DNA from: Acididesulfobacillus acetoxydans
Lineage (GTDB): Bacteria > Bacillota > Desulfitobacteriia > Desulfitobacteriales > Desulfitobacteriaceae
Length of the DNA stretch: 64,000 nt
Reading direction: 5' to 3'
Assembly (NCBI RefSeq): GCF_902729405.1
Contig: NZ_LR746496.1
Span: 1,674,001-1,738,000, forward strand
A program made the translations under genes and the position numbers. Below are positions 19,006 to 28,412 of this stretch, piece after piece (position 1 is the stretch's first letter; every line of letters starts with the position of its first letter). The notes below the pieces were generated by a model that made no database searches, was not told the DNA's origin, and saw nothing but the letters and a program-made list of their open reading frames with translations.

Positions 19006-20043
19006 ATGAAGGCAGCGTTACTGGAAGGGATAAAACACTTGGCACTACGGGACATTCCAGACCCGGTCTGCGAACCGGATGGACTGTTGCTACAAGTGGC
19101 CGCGTGCGGGGTATGCGGTTCAGATGTTCGCAACTATCTCTATTCTGCCAACACCGGAGTATCTCAGCGGCTTAAGGGGCACGAGGTAAGCGGTCGGGTG
19201 GTGGCAGTAGGAAGTAAGACAACTGGTTTTGCGATAGGTGAGCGTCTGAGCATCGCGCCTCCCATTTCCTGTGGTCAATGCTACTATTGCCAGCGGGGGC
19301 TGCAACATCTATGTGATCATTATCAGGAGATTGCCAGGGAATACCCCGGCGGGTTTGCGGAACTGATGGCGATACCGGCAGTGGCTTTGCAATACGGTTG
19401 TGTCTGTAAAATTACCGATCAGCTGTCATTTACCGAGGCTACGGTATCAGAGCCGCTGTCGTCAGTTATTGCCTGCCAGGAAGCGGTTAATGTCGGGCTT
19501 GGTGATAATGTGGTAATTTTCGGCGCCGGTCCAATCGGGATATTACATGCCCAACTGGCACGTATCCATGGTGCCGGTCAGGTGATTGTCATAGAGCAAC
19601 GTCCAGAAAGGCTGGGGCAGGCGCTGAAACTTGGGGCAACCATGGCCCTCAACGGTTTACAAGACGATCTCAGGCCGGCAGTCTTAAACGCTACCGAGAA
19701 TAGGGGGGCAGATGTGGTGATTGTGGCAGCGCCGTCGAGCATGGCCCAGGCGCAGGCTATTAGGTTAGCGCGCAAACGTGGGCGCGTGGTTTGGTTCGGC
19801 GGTCTGCCAAAAGGCTCAGAAACTAAGGTTGATGCCAACGACATCCACTACCGGGAAGTTACTATCTATGGAGCCTTCAGCTACAGCCCACGCCACAATC
19901 GGATGGCGGTCGATCTCATCTCTCGCAGGAAAATTGATGCCAGCAAACTGATTACGGCCACATTTCCTCTCGGGCAGGTAGAGAAAGCCTTCGAACATGC
20001 GGCGGAGGGGAAGGGATTGAAGACGGTGATAGTAATGAATTGA
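19006..20043 (+). CDS. Second zinc-dependent medium-chain dehydrogenase
   Basis: 345 residues. Catalytic zinc ligands are in GVCGSDVRN and GHEVSG; the structural cluster is CGQCYYCQRGLQHLC. The nucleotide-binding motif is VVIFGAGPIGILHAQLA. It resembles the sorbitol/threonine dehydrogenase branch and is clearly a paralogue of the gene at 17532, not a duplicate. In this cluster it probably oxidises a polyol or polyol phosphate; two dehydrogenases could handle two stereoisomers. It is followed within 75 bases by a class II aldolase gene. Confidence 0.82.
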   Translation: MKAALLEGIKHLALRDIPDPVCEPDGLLLQVAACGVCGSDVRNYLYSANTGVSQRLKGHEVSGRVVAVGSKTTGFAIGERLSIAPPISCGQCYYCQRGLQHLCDHYQEIAREYPGGFAELMAIPAVALQYGCVCKITDQLSFTEATVSEPLSSVIACQEAVNVGLGDNVVIFGAGPIGILHAQLARIHGAGQVIVIEQRPERLGQALKLGATMALNGLQDDLRPAVLNATENRGADVVIVAAPSSMAQAQAIRLARKRGRVVWFGGLPKGSETKVDANDIHYREVTIYGAFSYSPRHNRMAVDLISRRKIDASKLITATFPLGQVEKAFEHAAEGKGLKTVIVMN

Positions 20044-20117
20044 GACTCTCCTGCCAGGCAGGATACTACCGGTAGTACTGCCATGACATAGTATGCCAAT
20101 ATGATTCCGAAGGGAGA

Positions 20118-20780
20118 ATGGAAGAGATGTTGTTGGAGAACTTACGTTACGACGTGATCAAGTGTGCAGTTAAAATGGCAACACTTAATTTGGTAGTGGG
20201 TACATTTGGAAATGTCAGTGCCAGGGACCCGGAGACCAATTATGTTGCCTTAACCCCTAGTGGCATGGATTACAACACGCTCCAGCCCGAAGATATCGTG
20301 ATCCTGGATCTGTCTGGACACGTAGTCGATGGACATCGAAAACCGACCACAGAGACTCCTATGCATATGGTAGCCTATCAAAGACGATCGGATGTTAACG
20401 TTGTTGTACACACTCATTCTGTATATGCGACTGCGCTGTCGGTTGCAGACGAGAAACTGCCGATCGTAGTGACAGAGATGGCCAATGTAGTCGGGGGTGA
20501 AGTTCTAGTGGCTCCCTATACTACACCCGGCACTGTCGAATTGGGAAATACAGCACTAAATGTGATGAACGATCACATGGCGGTGCTTTTAAAGAATCAC
20601 GGCGTTCTGGCAGTGGGAGACACAATGAACACCGCCCTCAACGTGGCTTTAATTGTGGAGGAGACCGCCAAGATCTTTTGTATCTCCAAAAGCCTGGGCA
20701 GATGCGACCTGGTGCCGGAAGCGGCAATTAGCGGCTTACGGGAAGCATTTCTCAAATATTACGGCTCAAGCAGCACTTGA
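20118..20780 (+). CDS. Class II (zinc) aldolase, FucA/AraD family
   Basis: 220 residues. Typical features of L-fuculose-1-phosphate aldolase and relatives: GTFGNVSAR near the N-terminus, VALTPSGMDY, a glutamate in ETPMHM, paired histidines in VVHTHSVYA, and KNHGVLAVG. The family cleaves sugar 1- or 5-phosphates into dihydroxyacetone phosphate plus an aldehyde, or epimerises ribulose phosphate. Exact substrate unknown. IS256 lies 48 bases downstream and probably separated this gene from the HAD phosphatase that followed it. Confidence 0.85.
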   Translation: MEEMLLENLRYDVIKCAVKMATLNLVVGTFGNVSARDPETNYVALTPSGMDYNTLQPEDIVILDLSGHVVDGHRKPTTETPMHMVAYQRRSDVNVVVHTHSVYATALSVADEKLPIVVTEMANVVGGEVLVAPYTTPGTVELGNTALNVMNDHMAVLLKNHGVLAVGDTMNTALNVALIVEETAKIFCISKSLGRCDLVPEAAISGLREAFLKYYGSSST

Positions 20781-20828
20781 TGGGAGACGGGGTCATGAGC
20801 ATATCCACCTTCATTTTGGGAATGTAAA

Positions 20829-22297
20829 TTGTGTAAATGGTATTTCTACCCAAACGATTTTTGGGTTAGAATATAGCTGGCTCTTGCCAATCTGGGAGGG
20901 CAGGGCTCTGCTGGAGAGCAACCTGAGCGCCCAGCTGGTTTCTGCCGGAGGAAATGGGAACTGTCTGTTCGAGGTTTCCCTTTCCAACTCCATTTCCTCA
21001 CGGGCAGAACCAAGGCGATAAACTCCAGGGGCGAAGCCCCTGACTAGAGGGCACCGCTGAGCCGGTCCCCATATTGTATCGCAAACTGTGAGATACATTC
21101 TGCCCAATTTTGAACGGGCATAGTCCATTTCTTCGTGATTTCCATGGTTGCCAGGTAAACGATTTTTCGTAGGGCATCATCCGTGGGAAAAGCCGTTTTC
21201 GTTTTCGTGATTTTCCGCAGTTGTCGGTGATAGGCTTCCACTGTATTGGTTGTATAAATCAGCCGGCGGATTTCTCGGGGGAAAGCAAAGTAAGTGGTGA
21301 GCTCCAGCCAGTTGTTTTCCCAGGAACGAATTACCAATGGAAATTTCTTACCCCATTTTTCTTTGAACATTTCGAAAGCAAATTCGGCTTCATCCAAAGT
21401 CGCCGCTTGGTAAACCTGTTTTAAGTCAGCCATCACCGGCTTTCGATCTTTGAAGGAAATATACTTCATGGAGTTGCGAATCTGATGAATCACGCACAGT
21501 TGAATCGATGTTCGGGGAAAAACGCTGTTTATGGCCTCTGAGAAGCCTGTCAGCCCGTCTTTGCTGGCAATTAGGATGTCTTCTACGCCCCGATTCTTTA
21601 AGTCGTTGCAGACACTGAGCCAGAAGCTGGCACTTTCACTTTCGCCAATCCAGATTCCGAGAATATCTTTACGGCCTTGTACATCCAGGCCCAAAACAGA
21701 GTAAGCGGCTTTGGTGACAATCCGATTATCTTTGCGAACCTTGAAGTGAATCGCGTCCAGAAAGACGATGGGATAGATACGCTCAAGGGGTCTGCATTGC
21801 CATTCTGTGACGAGTGGCATGACCTTGTCCGTGATTTTACTGACCAACTCGGCTGAGACATCAATGCCGTAGATATCGCGCATATGGGCTTCAATATCCC
21901 GGGTCGACATGTCTTTGGCATACATCGCGATAATCTGTTGTTCGAGTTCACTGGCGTTTTTCTCGTACTTCTTGATGATGTGTGGTTCAAACTCGCCGTT
22001 GCGATCCCGGGGAATCGCCAGTTCTGTTTCACCCATACGTGTTTGAATGGTCTTTCTCGAATATCCATTGCGACTGTTGCCTGAATTGTTGCCCTCAACA
22101 CTGTGTTTTTCATAACCAAGATGGTCGCTCATCTCGGTTTCCAGAATCTCCTGCAGGGTGCGTCTGAAGAGGTCTTTGAGCGTGTTGTGGACGTCTTCGA
22201 CGGTCTTACAGTCCTTGGCGACTTCACGGGCTAACCGGTCTTTAACATCTTGCATAAATGATCAACTCCTTATTGGTAGTTTTAACCATTTACACAA
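20829..22297 (-). mobile_element. IS256-family insertion sequence
   Basis: Perfect 13-bp terminal inverted repeats: TTGTGTAAATGGT at 20829-20841 and its reverse complement at 22285-22297. Length about 1469 bases, transposase on the - strand. The 8-base flanks (AATGTAAA left, AACTTCAT right) do not match, so the expected target duplication is missing. That points to an adjacent deletion after insertion. Confidence 0.9.
21044..22255 (-). CDS. IS256-family transposase
   Basis: 403 residues, full length for the family. Visible signatures are EMSDHLGYEKH, the N-G-S type segment GNSRNGYSRKTIQTRMGE, FLDAIHFKVRKD with the first catalytic aspartate, and the C-terminal IYTTNTVEAYHRQLRKITKTK containing the catalytic glutamate. 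No frameshift or stop is seen, so the element is probably active. The + strand frames over it are shadows. Confidence 0.95.
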   Translation of the reverse strand: MQDVKDRLAREVAKDCKTVEDVHNTLKDLFRRTLQEILETEMSDHLGYEKHSVEGNNSGNSRNGYSRKTIQTRMGETELAIPRDRNGEFEPHIIKKYEKNASELEQQIIAMYAKDMSTRDIEAHMRDIYGIDVSAELVSKITDKVMPLVTEWQCRPLERIYPIVFLDAIHFKVRKDNRIVTKAAYSVLGLDVQGRKDILGIWIGESESASFWLSVCNDLKNRGVEDILIASKDGLTGFSEAINSVFPRTSIQLCVIHQIRNSMKYISFKDRKPVMADLKQVYQAATLDEAEFAFEMFKEKWGKKFPLVIRSWENNWLELTTYFAFPREIRRLIYTTNTVEAYHRQLRKITKTKTAFPTDDALRKIVYLATMEITKKWTMPVQNWAECISQFAIQYGDRLSGAL

Positions 22298-22298
22298 A

Positions 22299-22937
22299 AC
22301 TTCATACGTCCTCTTCATTTTTGATCTGGACGACACTCTGCTGGATACTCTGTCAGGCATCACGGAAGCGCTTAACTTCACACTCAAAAGATTCAAGCAC
22401 CCTCCCGTTGCCAGGGATTACGTCTCGACCATCGTCAATGACGGTGAACTCTTGTTTATGGAAGAAGCGTTGCAAGTGGAAGACCCGGTTCTCGTTGCCA
22501 GGGCGTCTGAAATCTTCAGAGAGCGGTATCTGTCCGATTGTTATGCTGAGCCTTTTGTCGGTGTTCCGGAGTTGTTGACTGCACTAGTAGCAGCCAGGAA
22601 AAAGATTGCGGTGGTTTCTAACAAACCCCACCCGATTGCCGAAAAGCAGCTCCGGCTTGCTAATTTGGTAAGTTACATTGATGTTTTCAAGTCGGACGAC
22701 GGGAGCATGAGACTCAAGCCTTGTCCCGATGCAATCGAGCAGGTTCTGAGGGAAACTGGTGCGGCCGCGCCGGGGAGCTTGATGATCGGGGACAGTTGCG
22801 TGGATATCAAAGCTGGCCAGGCGGCACACGTTTTGACCTGCAGTGTGACCTACGGATATACCGATCGGAATGTGCTGTCACAGGCGGGCCCCGATTTTTT
22901 AGTTGATGATATTAGAGATCTAGGAAGAATGTTGTAA
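22299..22937 (+). pseudogene. HAD-family phosphatase (Gph-like), start removed by IS256
   Basis: About 212 residues of a HAD hydrolase: nucleophile motif FDLDDTLLD, motif II VVSNKPHP, motif III lysine in RLKPCPDA and motif IV IGDSCVDIKAG. These are the phosphoglycolate/sugar-phosphate phosphatase hallmarks. The native start is missing because the IS256 repeat ends within the first few codons, and no in-frame start codon with a ribosome binding site remains. Translation from inside IS256 is conceivable but unsupported. In the cluster it may have dephosphorylated a sugar phosphate or glycolate phosphate. Confidence 0.82.
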
Positions 22938-23128
22938 GCAAGGCCAAAAAACTGCAGGTAGCACCTGCAAAGGAGACCATCACTGCGGTGTGATCATCTA
23001 GCCGGACGGCCCAATTCGGCTGCAATGCTCATCGACAGGTGCCCCAGAGCCCCTGAACGACGACTTGTCCGAACAAAAGAGGTTGGGTCCGTAGTAGCGC
23101 TTGAGGCAAACAAAAGGGGATAAATGGA

Positions 23129-23389
23129 ATGTTGCGTAGGGATTTTATCATTAGGAACAAAACAGGCCTACATGCCAGGCCAGCATCGATTTTTATTAAG
23201 ACGGCGAACAAATTCAAGTGCGATATTCACTTGGTCAAAGACGGCCAGGAAATTGACGGCAAGAGCATTATTTCCTTGCTAACTATTGGTGCCAGGCAGG
23301 GGTCAATGATCATAATCACCACCAATGGAACAGATGAGAAGGTAGCCATGGATGAGTTAATAAACGTGCTCAATTCTCTAGAGGACTAG
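23129..23389 (+). CDS. ptsH: HPr phosphocarrier protein
   Basis: 86 residues, standard HPr length. His15 (active site) lies in GLHARPAS; Ser46 (site of HPr kinase in Firmicutes) lies in DGKSIISLL, so the protein keeps both regulatory and catalytic residues. HPr carries phosphate from EI to EIIA. It is separated from the EI gene by about 1.8 kb of decayed DNA. Presumably it serves the galactitol-type EII upstream. Confidence 0.95.
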   Translation: MLRRDFIIRNKTGLHARPASIFIKTANKFKCDIHLVKDGQEIDGKSIISLLTIGARQGSMIIITTNGTDEKVAMDELINVLNSLED

Positions 23390-23701
23390 CCAGGGCGTTT
23401 ACACCAGCCACGAAGACGTGTTTGTATTGTTCGATGGTATCGCCGCAATGGCTTAGAAGGCAGTCGTACTTTTTCTTGCAAGCTTTGTAAGGCTAATTTC
23501 CATTGGTAATTATGGGGGGTGTATCCGGTTGCGAGAGCTAAGCCGAGTAGTTTTTCAATGTTGTTGGTAGGAATTTGAGATATCACACCTGCAAATAGGC
23601 GTAGCAAAGCTAAGTGGCTGCAACAGATTAAGGTGGAACGGCTTAACAAATTGGTAGCGGAGTTGTAGACTACCGTTGAGGTGGTCTGAGGTGGCATCGA
23701 A
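23390..23701. other. Decayed region after ptsH
   Basis: Lies directly after the HPr stop. The - strand shows a frame with QIPTNNIEKLLGLALATGY that looks coding but is not recognisable. No intact gene. Confidence 0.4.
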
Positions 23702-24130
23702 GTGGGACCCCCCTTTTGGATCGGGGATCGGCTGTTCACCCCGGAAGACATCGAACTGATCCGGTGGACAACTGATCGTTTTGAGGGGCTGAGCCAGACG
23801 GAACTGGCCAGCACGATCTGCGAGAACCTGCTCTGGAAGGCGCCGAACGGGCGATTGCGGGTACATGAGGTCTACCGCTTTTGGAGCAACTGGCACCGGC
23901 CGGGGTGGTGAAACTGCCAGCTAAGCAAAGCCGCCAAACGTACCGGGCCGCGCGGTTACGAGCTGAGCCCTTGCCGGAAGCGGAGATCGTCGCGAGCCTG
24001 CGTGAATTGTGGCCGTTAACGGTGGAGCCGGTGCCACCACAGGAGGCGGCCATGGTGACACACCATGCGGTGGATTACCAGCGAGCCTTTGGCGCCCACA
24101 AGCGTTGCTGGGCCAACCGTCCACAGGGGC
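23702..24130 (+). pseudogene. DUF4338-like (DruA/transposase-associated) fragment, frameshifted
   Basis: The frame from 23702 reads IELIRWTTDRFEGLSQTELA and later LLWKAPNGRLR, then VYRFW. After a frameshift near 23905 it continues in another frame as LEQLAPAGVVKLPAKQS and EIVASLRELWPLTVEPVP. This pattern fits the N-terminal part of DUF4338 proteins, found in Druantia DruA and in several transposase-associated proteins. No complete gene remains, so I read it as a transposon relic rather than a defence system. Confidence 0.5.
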
Positions 24131-24460
24131 ATGCAGGAAGTGCAAAACCCGACTGCGATAGAACCGGAACGGGTGCGCCGCAGGGGAGGTGGCCGTAAAC
24201 CCACGACGGCTTCCGATCGGGATCTGCACGCCCACCTGGAAGAACTGGTGTTGCCGAGTACCTGTGGGGATCCGGAATCGCCGTTACGGTGGACTAGATG
24301 AAGCCTGAACGCGTGGTCAGCGATCACCTCGTGCGCGACCTTTTACACGAGATGGGATACAGTCTTCGGTTCAGCCGCAAGACGCGCGAAGGTTCTGAAC
24401 ATCCTAATCGTAACACCAAGTTCCACTACATCAACCAACGATATCGGCAGTGGTCTGCCC
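24131..24460 (+). pseudogene. ISAzo13-type transposase fragment, frameshifted
   Basis: Two adjacent frames together read VRRRGGGRKPT, LEELVLPSTCGDPESPLRW, then after a frameshift at about 24297 DLLHEMGYSLRFSRKTREG and FHYINQR. This order is characteristic of the middle of ISAzo13-family transposases. N- and C-terminal parts are missing. Confidence 0.65.
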
Positions 24461-24735
24461 CACCAATCCGGGACGATCATGTCCACCCGACTGGGAGATT
24501 TTGACCCGAGGGTTTTTCCTGTTATTATGGAAAAGATCGGGCTGCCAGCCGGGGAGGTCAGTGAAATGATGGTGACGCAGGGGGGTTGCTGGGGATTTCC
24601 GGCCTCAGCGCAATATGGGGGTTTGGATGTGGGCGCCGCTGCGGGGGCGGAGCGGGCAGAGTTAGCGCTGGAGGTTTTCTGCTACCAGGACTTCAGTTCC
24701 GTTTCCCTGACTGTGGAACCAGCCCGTACCGCCAC

Positions 24736-24913
24736 CGTAGAGGCTGTGAAGCCGAGCCGGGAATCCGGTGCTCTCATATCGCTTGATCCGAATCTGCGTC
24801 TTTCTCTTTTGACAGAAGAGAGTTTGGCCCGGGAGGCTATAAGGAAAGCCGTAGGACAACCAGATGTTGCGAAATTAAATGAGCATTCCAGTAAAGAAAG
24901 AATTGAGGGTTAA
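24736..24913 (+). pseudogene. PfkB-family sugar kinase fragment
   Basis: About 58 residues, including SGALISLDPNLRLSLL and DVAKLNEHS, match the central part of PfkB carbohydrate kinases (fructokinase/KDG kinase type). The flanking parts of the kinase are absent; the upstream portion of the same open frame (24479-24735) is not recognisable. Confidence 0.55.
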
Positions 24914-24964
24914 TTCTCTCCCTCACCGCCAAGCGCCCCCAGCGACCCAACGCTTGCTGCGGCT

Positions 24965-25175
24965 TATACGGTGAAATGGCTGACCATTGAGTTGCCCGCT
25001 TTAGTTGTTGAAGACGAAGATGGGGCTAAGGCGGTAAATAAGCTGAAAGAGCTAATACAATCAAATTTCGGGAGCACAAAAAGGGGACAGTCTGGTCGTT
25101 AAGATCGAGGGACCAGATGAGGAGGAGACGGATGCCAAAGTTCAGAAGCTCTTTGCTGGGAATTTCGGCCAATAG
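24965..25175 (+). pseudogene. Two HPr C-terminal remnants
   Basis: Two overlapping short frames each resemble the last helix of HPr. One ends at 25102 and contains GAKAVNKLKELIQSNFG. The other (25083-25175) reads GDSLVVKIEGPDEEETDAKV and ends KLFAGNFGQ with a stop. Both lack the His15 half. They sit where ptsH normally sits, just before ptsI, suggesting the original ptsH copies were destroyed here. Confidence 0.5.
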
Positions 25176-25261
25176 GGGCCGAATGCTGACGGATGCGGTT
25201 TGAATGTGAAGGGATCGTAGATGTTGACGGGAGTTTAGAGTTCGAGGGGAGAGGGGCGGAA

Positions 25262-26971
25262 ATGCAAGGAATAGGGGTTTCGCCCGGAATCGCGATCGGC
25301 GAGGCTCTGGTGCTGAGAGATGCGCTATCCGCTTTGCCGGAACGGAGCCGGTTGGCTGTGGAAGAGGAAAATGAGCGCCTGAACCGGAGCTTGAGTTCGG
25401 CTCGCCGGCAGCTGGAGAAAATCCGGGCCGACGCTGAAACGCGCCTGGGGGACAAGGCGGAAATACTGGATGCCCAGATCCTAATCACGGAAGACGAAGA
25501 ACTGCTGTCTTTGGTTTGTGAGAAGTTAAAAGAGGGGTTGACGGCCGAAGCGGCTCTGCGGGACGGGGTGGAGTATTATGCCAATCTGATGGAAAATATG
25601 GATAACGAATATTTGCGGGAGCGGGCGGCCGACATCCGGGACACGGGGCGCAGGGTCATCCGCGACCTCATGGGGGTGGAAGAAACCGATCTGGCTCATC
25701 TGAGCGCTCCTTGCATCGTCGTGGCCAGCGATCTCACACCTTCCGATACGGCGACGATGGCCCCGGAGCGTGTGCTGGGGTTTATTACCGACGTGGGAGG
25801 GAGAACGTCCCACAGCGCCATCATGGCGCGCACCCTTGAGATTCCGGCGATTGTGGGAACCGTGCGGGGAACGGAGTTGATCCGAACGGGGGATTCCCTG
25901 ATTTTGGACGGGGATAGCGGTGAGGTCATCGTCAACCCTGAGCCGGAAGTGCTCGGGGCCTACCGGGAAAAGCAAAGGGCCTAGGCGGAACGCAAAGAAA
26001 AGCTGCGGGCTCTGAAAGGGCAGCCGACGGTGACACATGACGGGCGCAAGGTCATCGTGGCCGCCAACGTCGGGACGCCGAAAGATTGTGAAGGAGCCCT
26101 TAGAAATGGGGCGGAAGGCGTCGGCCTGTTCCGGACAGAATTTATCTACTTGAACCGGGAGGATCTGCCGGGGGAGGAAGAGCAGTTTCAGGCCTATAAA
26201 GAGGTACTGGAAGCGATGGCTCCCCGGGAAGTGGTCATCCGGACGCTCGATGTCGGCGGGGACAAGGAACTCCCCTACTTGGGTTTGGCGAAGGAAAGCA
26301 ATCCCTTTTTGGGTTACCGGGCGATCCGGGTCTGTCTCGATCGGCCGGAGATGTTTAAGACCCAGTTGCGCGCCCTCCTGCGCGCGAGCGTCTACGGCAA
26401 ACTCGGCATCATGTTTCCCATGATTTCCAGCCTGGACGAAGTCCGCCGGGCCAAAGGGATGCTGGCGCAAGTCAGAGAGGAATTGGTAAGCGAGGGCGTG
26501 GCCGTGAGTGAGGAGGTGGAGGTCGGAATCATGATTGAGATTCCGGCGGCCGCCGTCATGTCCGACGTGCTGGCTCGGGAAGTGGACTTCTTCAGCATCG
26601 GGACCAACGATCTGATTCAATACACGACGGCGGTAGATCGGCTCAATGGAAAGATTGCATCTCTGTATACCCCTTATCATCCGGCAGTTTTGCGCCTGGT
26701 GAGGCAGGTGATTGAAAACGGGCACAAGTTCGGGATTTGGGTCGGGATGTGCGGGGAGGCGGCCGGCGATCAAGCTCTGATCCCGTTGCTGCTGGGCATG
26801 GGGCTCGACGAATTCAGCATGAGCGCGATATCTGTATTGGAGTCGCGGGAACTGCTGGGCAGGCTGAACTACGCGGAGGCCAGGGCCCGAGTGCCGGAAG
26901 TGCTGGCTCTAGGCACGGCGGCGGAGATCGAAGAGACTTTGCAAATTCTTAGGATCTCAGAAGAGGTTTAG
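25262..26971 (+). pseudogene. ptsI: PTS enzyme I interrupted by one in-frame amber codon
   Basis: The two open parts (25262-25984 and 25985-26971) are in the same frame and together give 569 codons, the standard EI length. Only a TAG at 25982-25984 (codon 241) separates them. Active-site His184 is in GGRTSHSAIMAR; the PEP-binding half has [11 protein letters not shown], the IEIPAAA motif, [11 protein letters not shown] and the active-site cysteine in [12 protein letters not shown] probably arose from CAG by one transition. Unless the stop is suppressed or is a sequencing error, the truncated N-terminal half could not take phosphate from PEP. Confidence 0.9.
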
Positions 26972-27370
26972 CAAAACAGGAGCCGTCCGAAAAAAACGGA
27001 CATTGGTTAGTCCCTGAATCCAACTCCGGTGCTAAGACGTTATAGCCTAACGTGTAGCGCTCCAAGTAGGATTGTTAGCCGAAAACACGTTTGAGTTGGA
27101 TTTCCAGTCCCACCAGTAGGGGGAAGTCAATATTTCCTCATCATCATATCCCTGAACCAGTTTTTCTCAAGGAGTGAAGATTATTTAGTGTAAATGTCTG
27201 TCCAAATTGCGTCAAGGGGCAGATGGGCTAGTCAGTTTCTCCTCCAGAGCCTGTTCCCTTTGGGGGAAAAGAAGATAGTGTGGCGGTTAGGGCATATACC
27301 TTTGGGTACGCCAAAATTCTGCACCATCTGGGAGCGACTGCATTAGATAGACTTCGATTTTTAGTCTACT
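26972..27370. other. Gap after ptsI
   Basis: About 400 bases. Contains a small GTCCG/CGGAC stem-loop just after ptsI (about 26987-27003) without a clear T-run. No gene seen. Confidence 0.4.
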
Positions 27371-27904
27371 TCAGGCGCTTCCGGGCAAAAATGCGGAACG
27401 GGTATGTACCCAGGAATTTGTATTGACGATAGGACGGACAATTCCTGCCAGCCAACCAGATGTATGTCCAACGTAAAGTCCAATTCTTTGGTGTGCAGAA
27501 AGTGTGGGGACGGACGGCTCCTCCACAGGGTCTTGCCCAAGACGAATCGCAATGGCATTTAAACAGCTCAGAAAATACGGGAGGATCATGATAAACCACA
27601 CTCGCAGAAGGTACAATGTGGCATTATCTGCCGCAACATCGGAAGACTCAGAACCCTTCGACACAACGCATTTGATACTGGCGGATTCATAGCGTGTGTA
27701 CGGCACCAAGCAGTCTGGTAGTTCGTGATGAATTCGCCCGCACTGCACACAACGCAATCGACGAATGATTAGCACCCTGGTTTGCCCGGAACTGGTTTTA
27801 CATTTCCTTCTTCGACTTCCGATGACGCTGAGCTGTCCTCCGCAGCAAGGACAAGGGACGGATTCTGCACACCTAACAAAAGAGCCCAGTAAGAGGGTTT
27901 TCAA
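27371..27904 (-). CDS. Zinc-ribbon protein of the DUF6431 type (transposon-associated?)
   Basis: 177 residues. The N-terminal part has two CxxC pairs, CPCCGGQLSVIGSRRRKC and LRCVQCGRIHHELPDCLVPY, forming a likely zinc ribbon. The second motif is typical of small proteins often annotated DUF6431 and found next to transposases in Clostridia. The C-terminal part (about 90-177) has one hydrophobic stretch (LYLLRVWFIMILPYFLSCL). It is on the opposite strand to the PTS genes. Function unknown; the family assignment is from memory of the motif only. Confidence 0.5.
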   Translation of the reverse strand: MKTLLLGSFVRCAESVPCPCCGGQLSVIGSRRRKCKTSSGQTRVLIIRRLRCVQCGRIHHELPDCLVPYTRYESASIKCVVSKGSESSDVAADNATLYLLRVWFIMILPYFLSCLNAIAIRLGQDPVEEPSVPTLSAHQRIGLYVGHTSGWLAGIVRPIVNTNSWVHTRSAFLPGSA

Positions 27905-28412
27905 TTAGATCATATTTTGACACAATAACCATGATTTTGTGGGGGATGCCTCTGGTAAACCTGTTAGAGCAAGTTTACTTTGAATGGGGGCATCCTTTTC
28001 CTTTCCAAACGATATGGTCATTATATCTAGCAATTTCCGGACAGGCAATACCGCCAGCTTTTGGACTTTATACTCTCGCTAGCCCAAACATTACGGCTTC
28101 AGATAGACAATGTCATGTGAGGCCACTTTCTTGGTTTTAGCAGGCGGGTTGCACAAGGTAAAGCTAAGAGTGGAAGACGTTGGCAGACGCGCCTGCCGGA
28201 TTTTGCCGATGCGGGAGGGAGCTCGGAATATGAGAGGCTAGCTCCACGGGGCCAAAATCAGAAAAGAATATAATATTTTCGAAAAAGTCCGTTTGCTAGG
28301 GAGGAATATTCGAAGTGAGGTCGAATAGTATAAAAAGACAACAATAAAGAGCAAAATCGAACGCGATCCGATTATGGATGTTTAATTGTTTGCGAGGTGA
28401 GAAAGGAAGGAG
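27905..28412. other. Gap upstream of the SIS gene
   Basis: About 500 bases. A + strand frame of 69 codons (27931-28140) has no recognisable features. The last 20 bases carry GAGGTGAGAAAGGAAGGAG, the ribosome binding region for the SIS gene. A promoter is likely here because the next operon begins at 28413, but I cannot place it. Confidence 0.4.

Noticed and set aside
23702-24130. Druantia-type defence gene (DruA)
   Set aside because: Only a frameshifted N-terminal DUF4338-like stretch is present, with ISAzo13 transposase sequence right after it and no other Druantia genes. A transposon relic fits better.
25982-25984. The amber codon in ptsI as a pyrrolysine codon
   Set aside because: The window has corrinoid genes but no pyl genes or MttB-type methyltransferase, and the residue lies in an interdomain linker where glutamine is ordinary. 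A CAG to TAG mutation is simpler.
25526-26773. 415-codon open frame on the - strand
   Set aside because: It is the antisense shadow of ptsI in GC-rich codons; no ribosome binding site and no recognisable motif.
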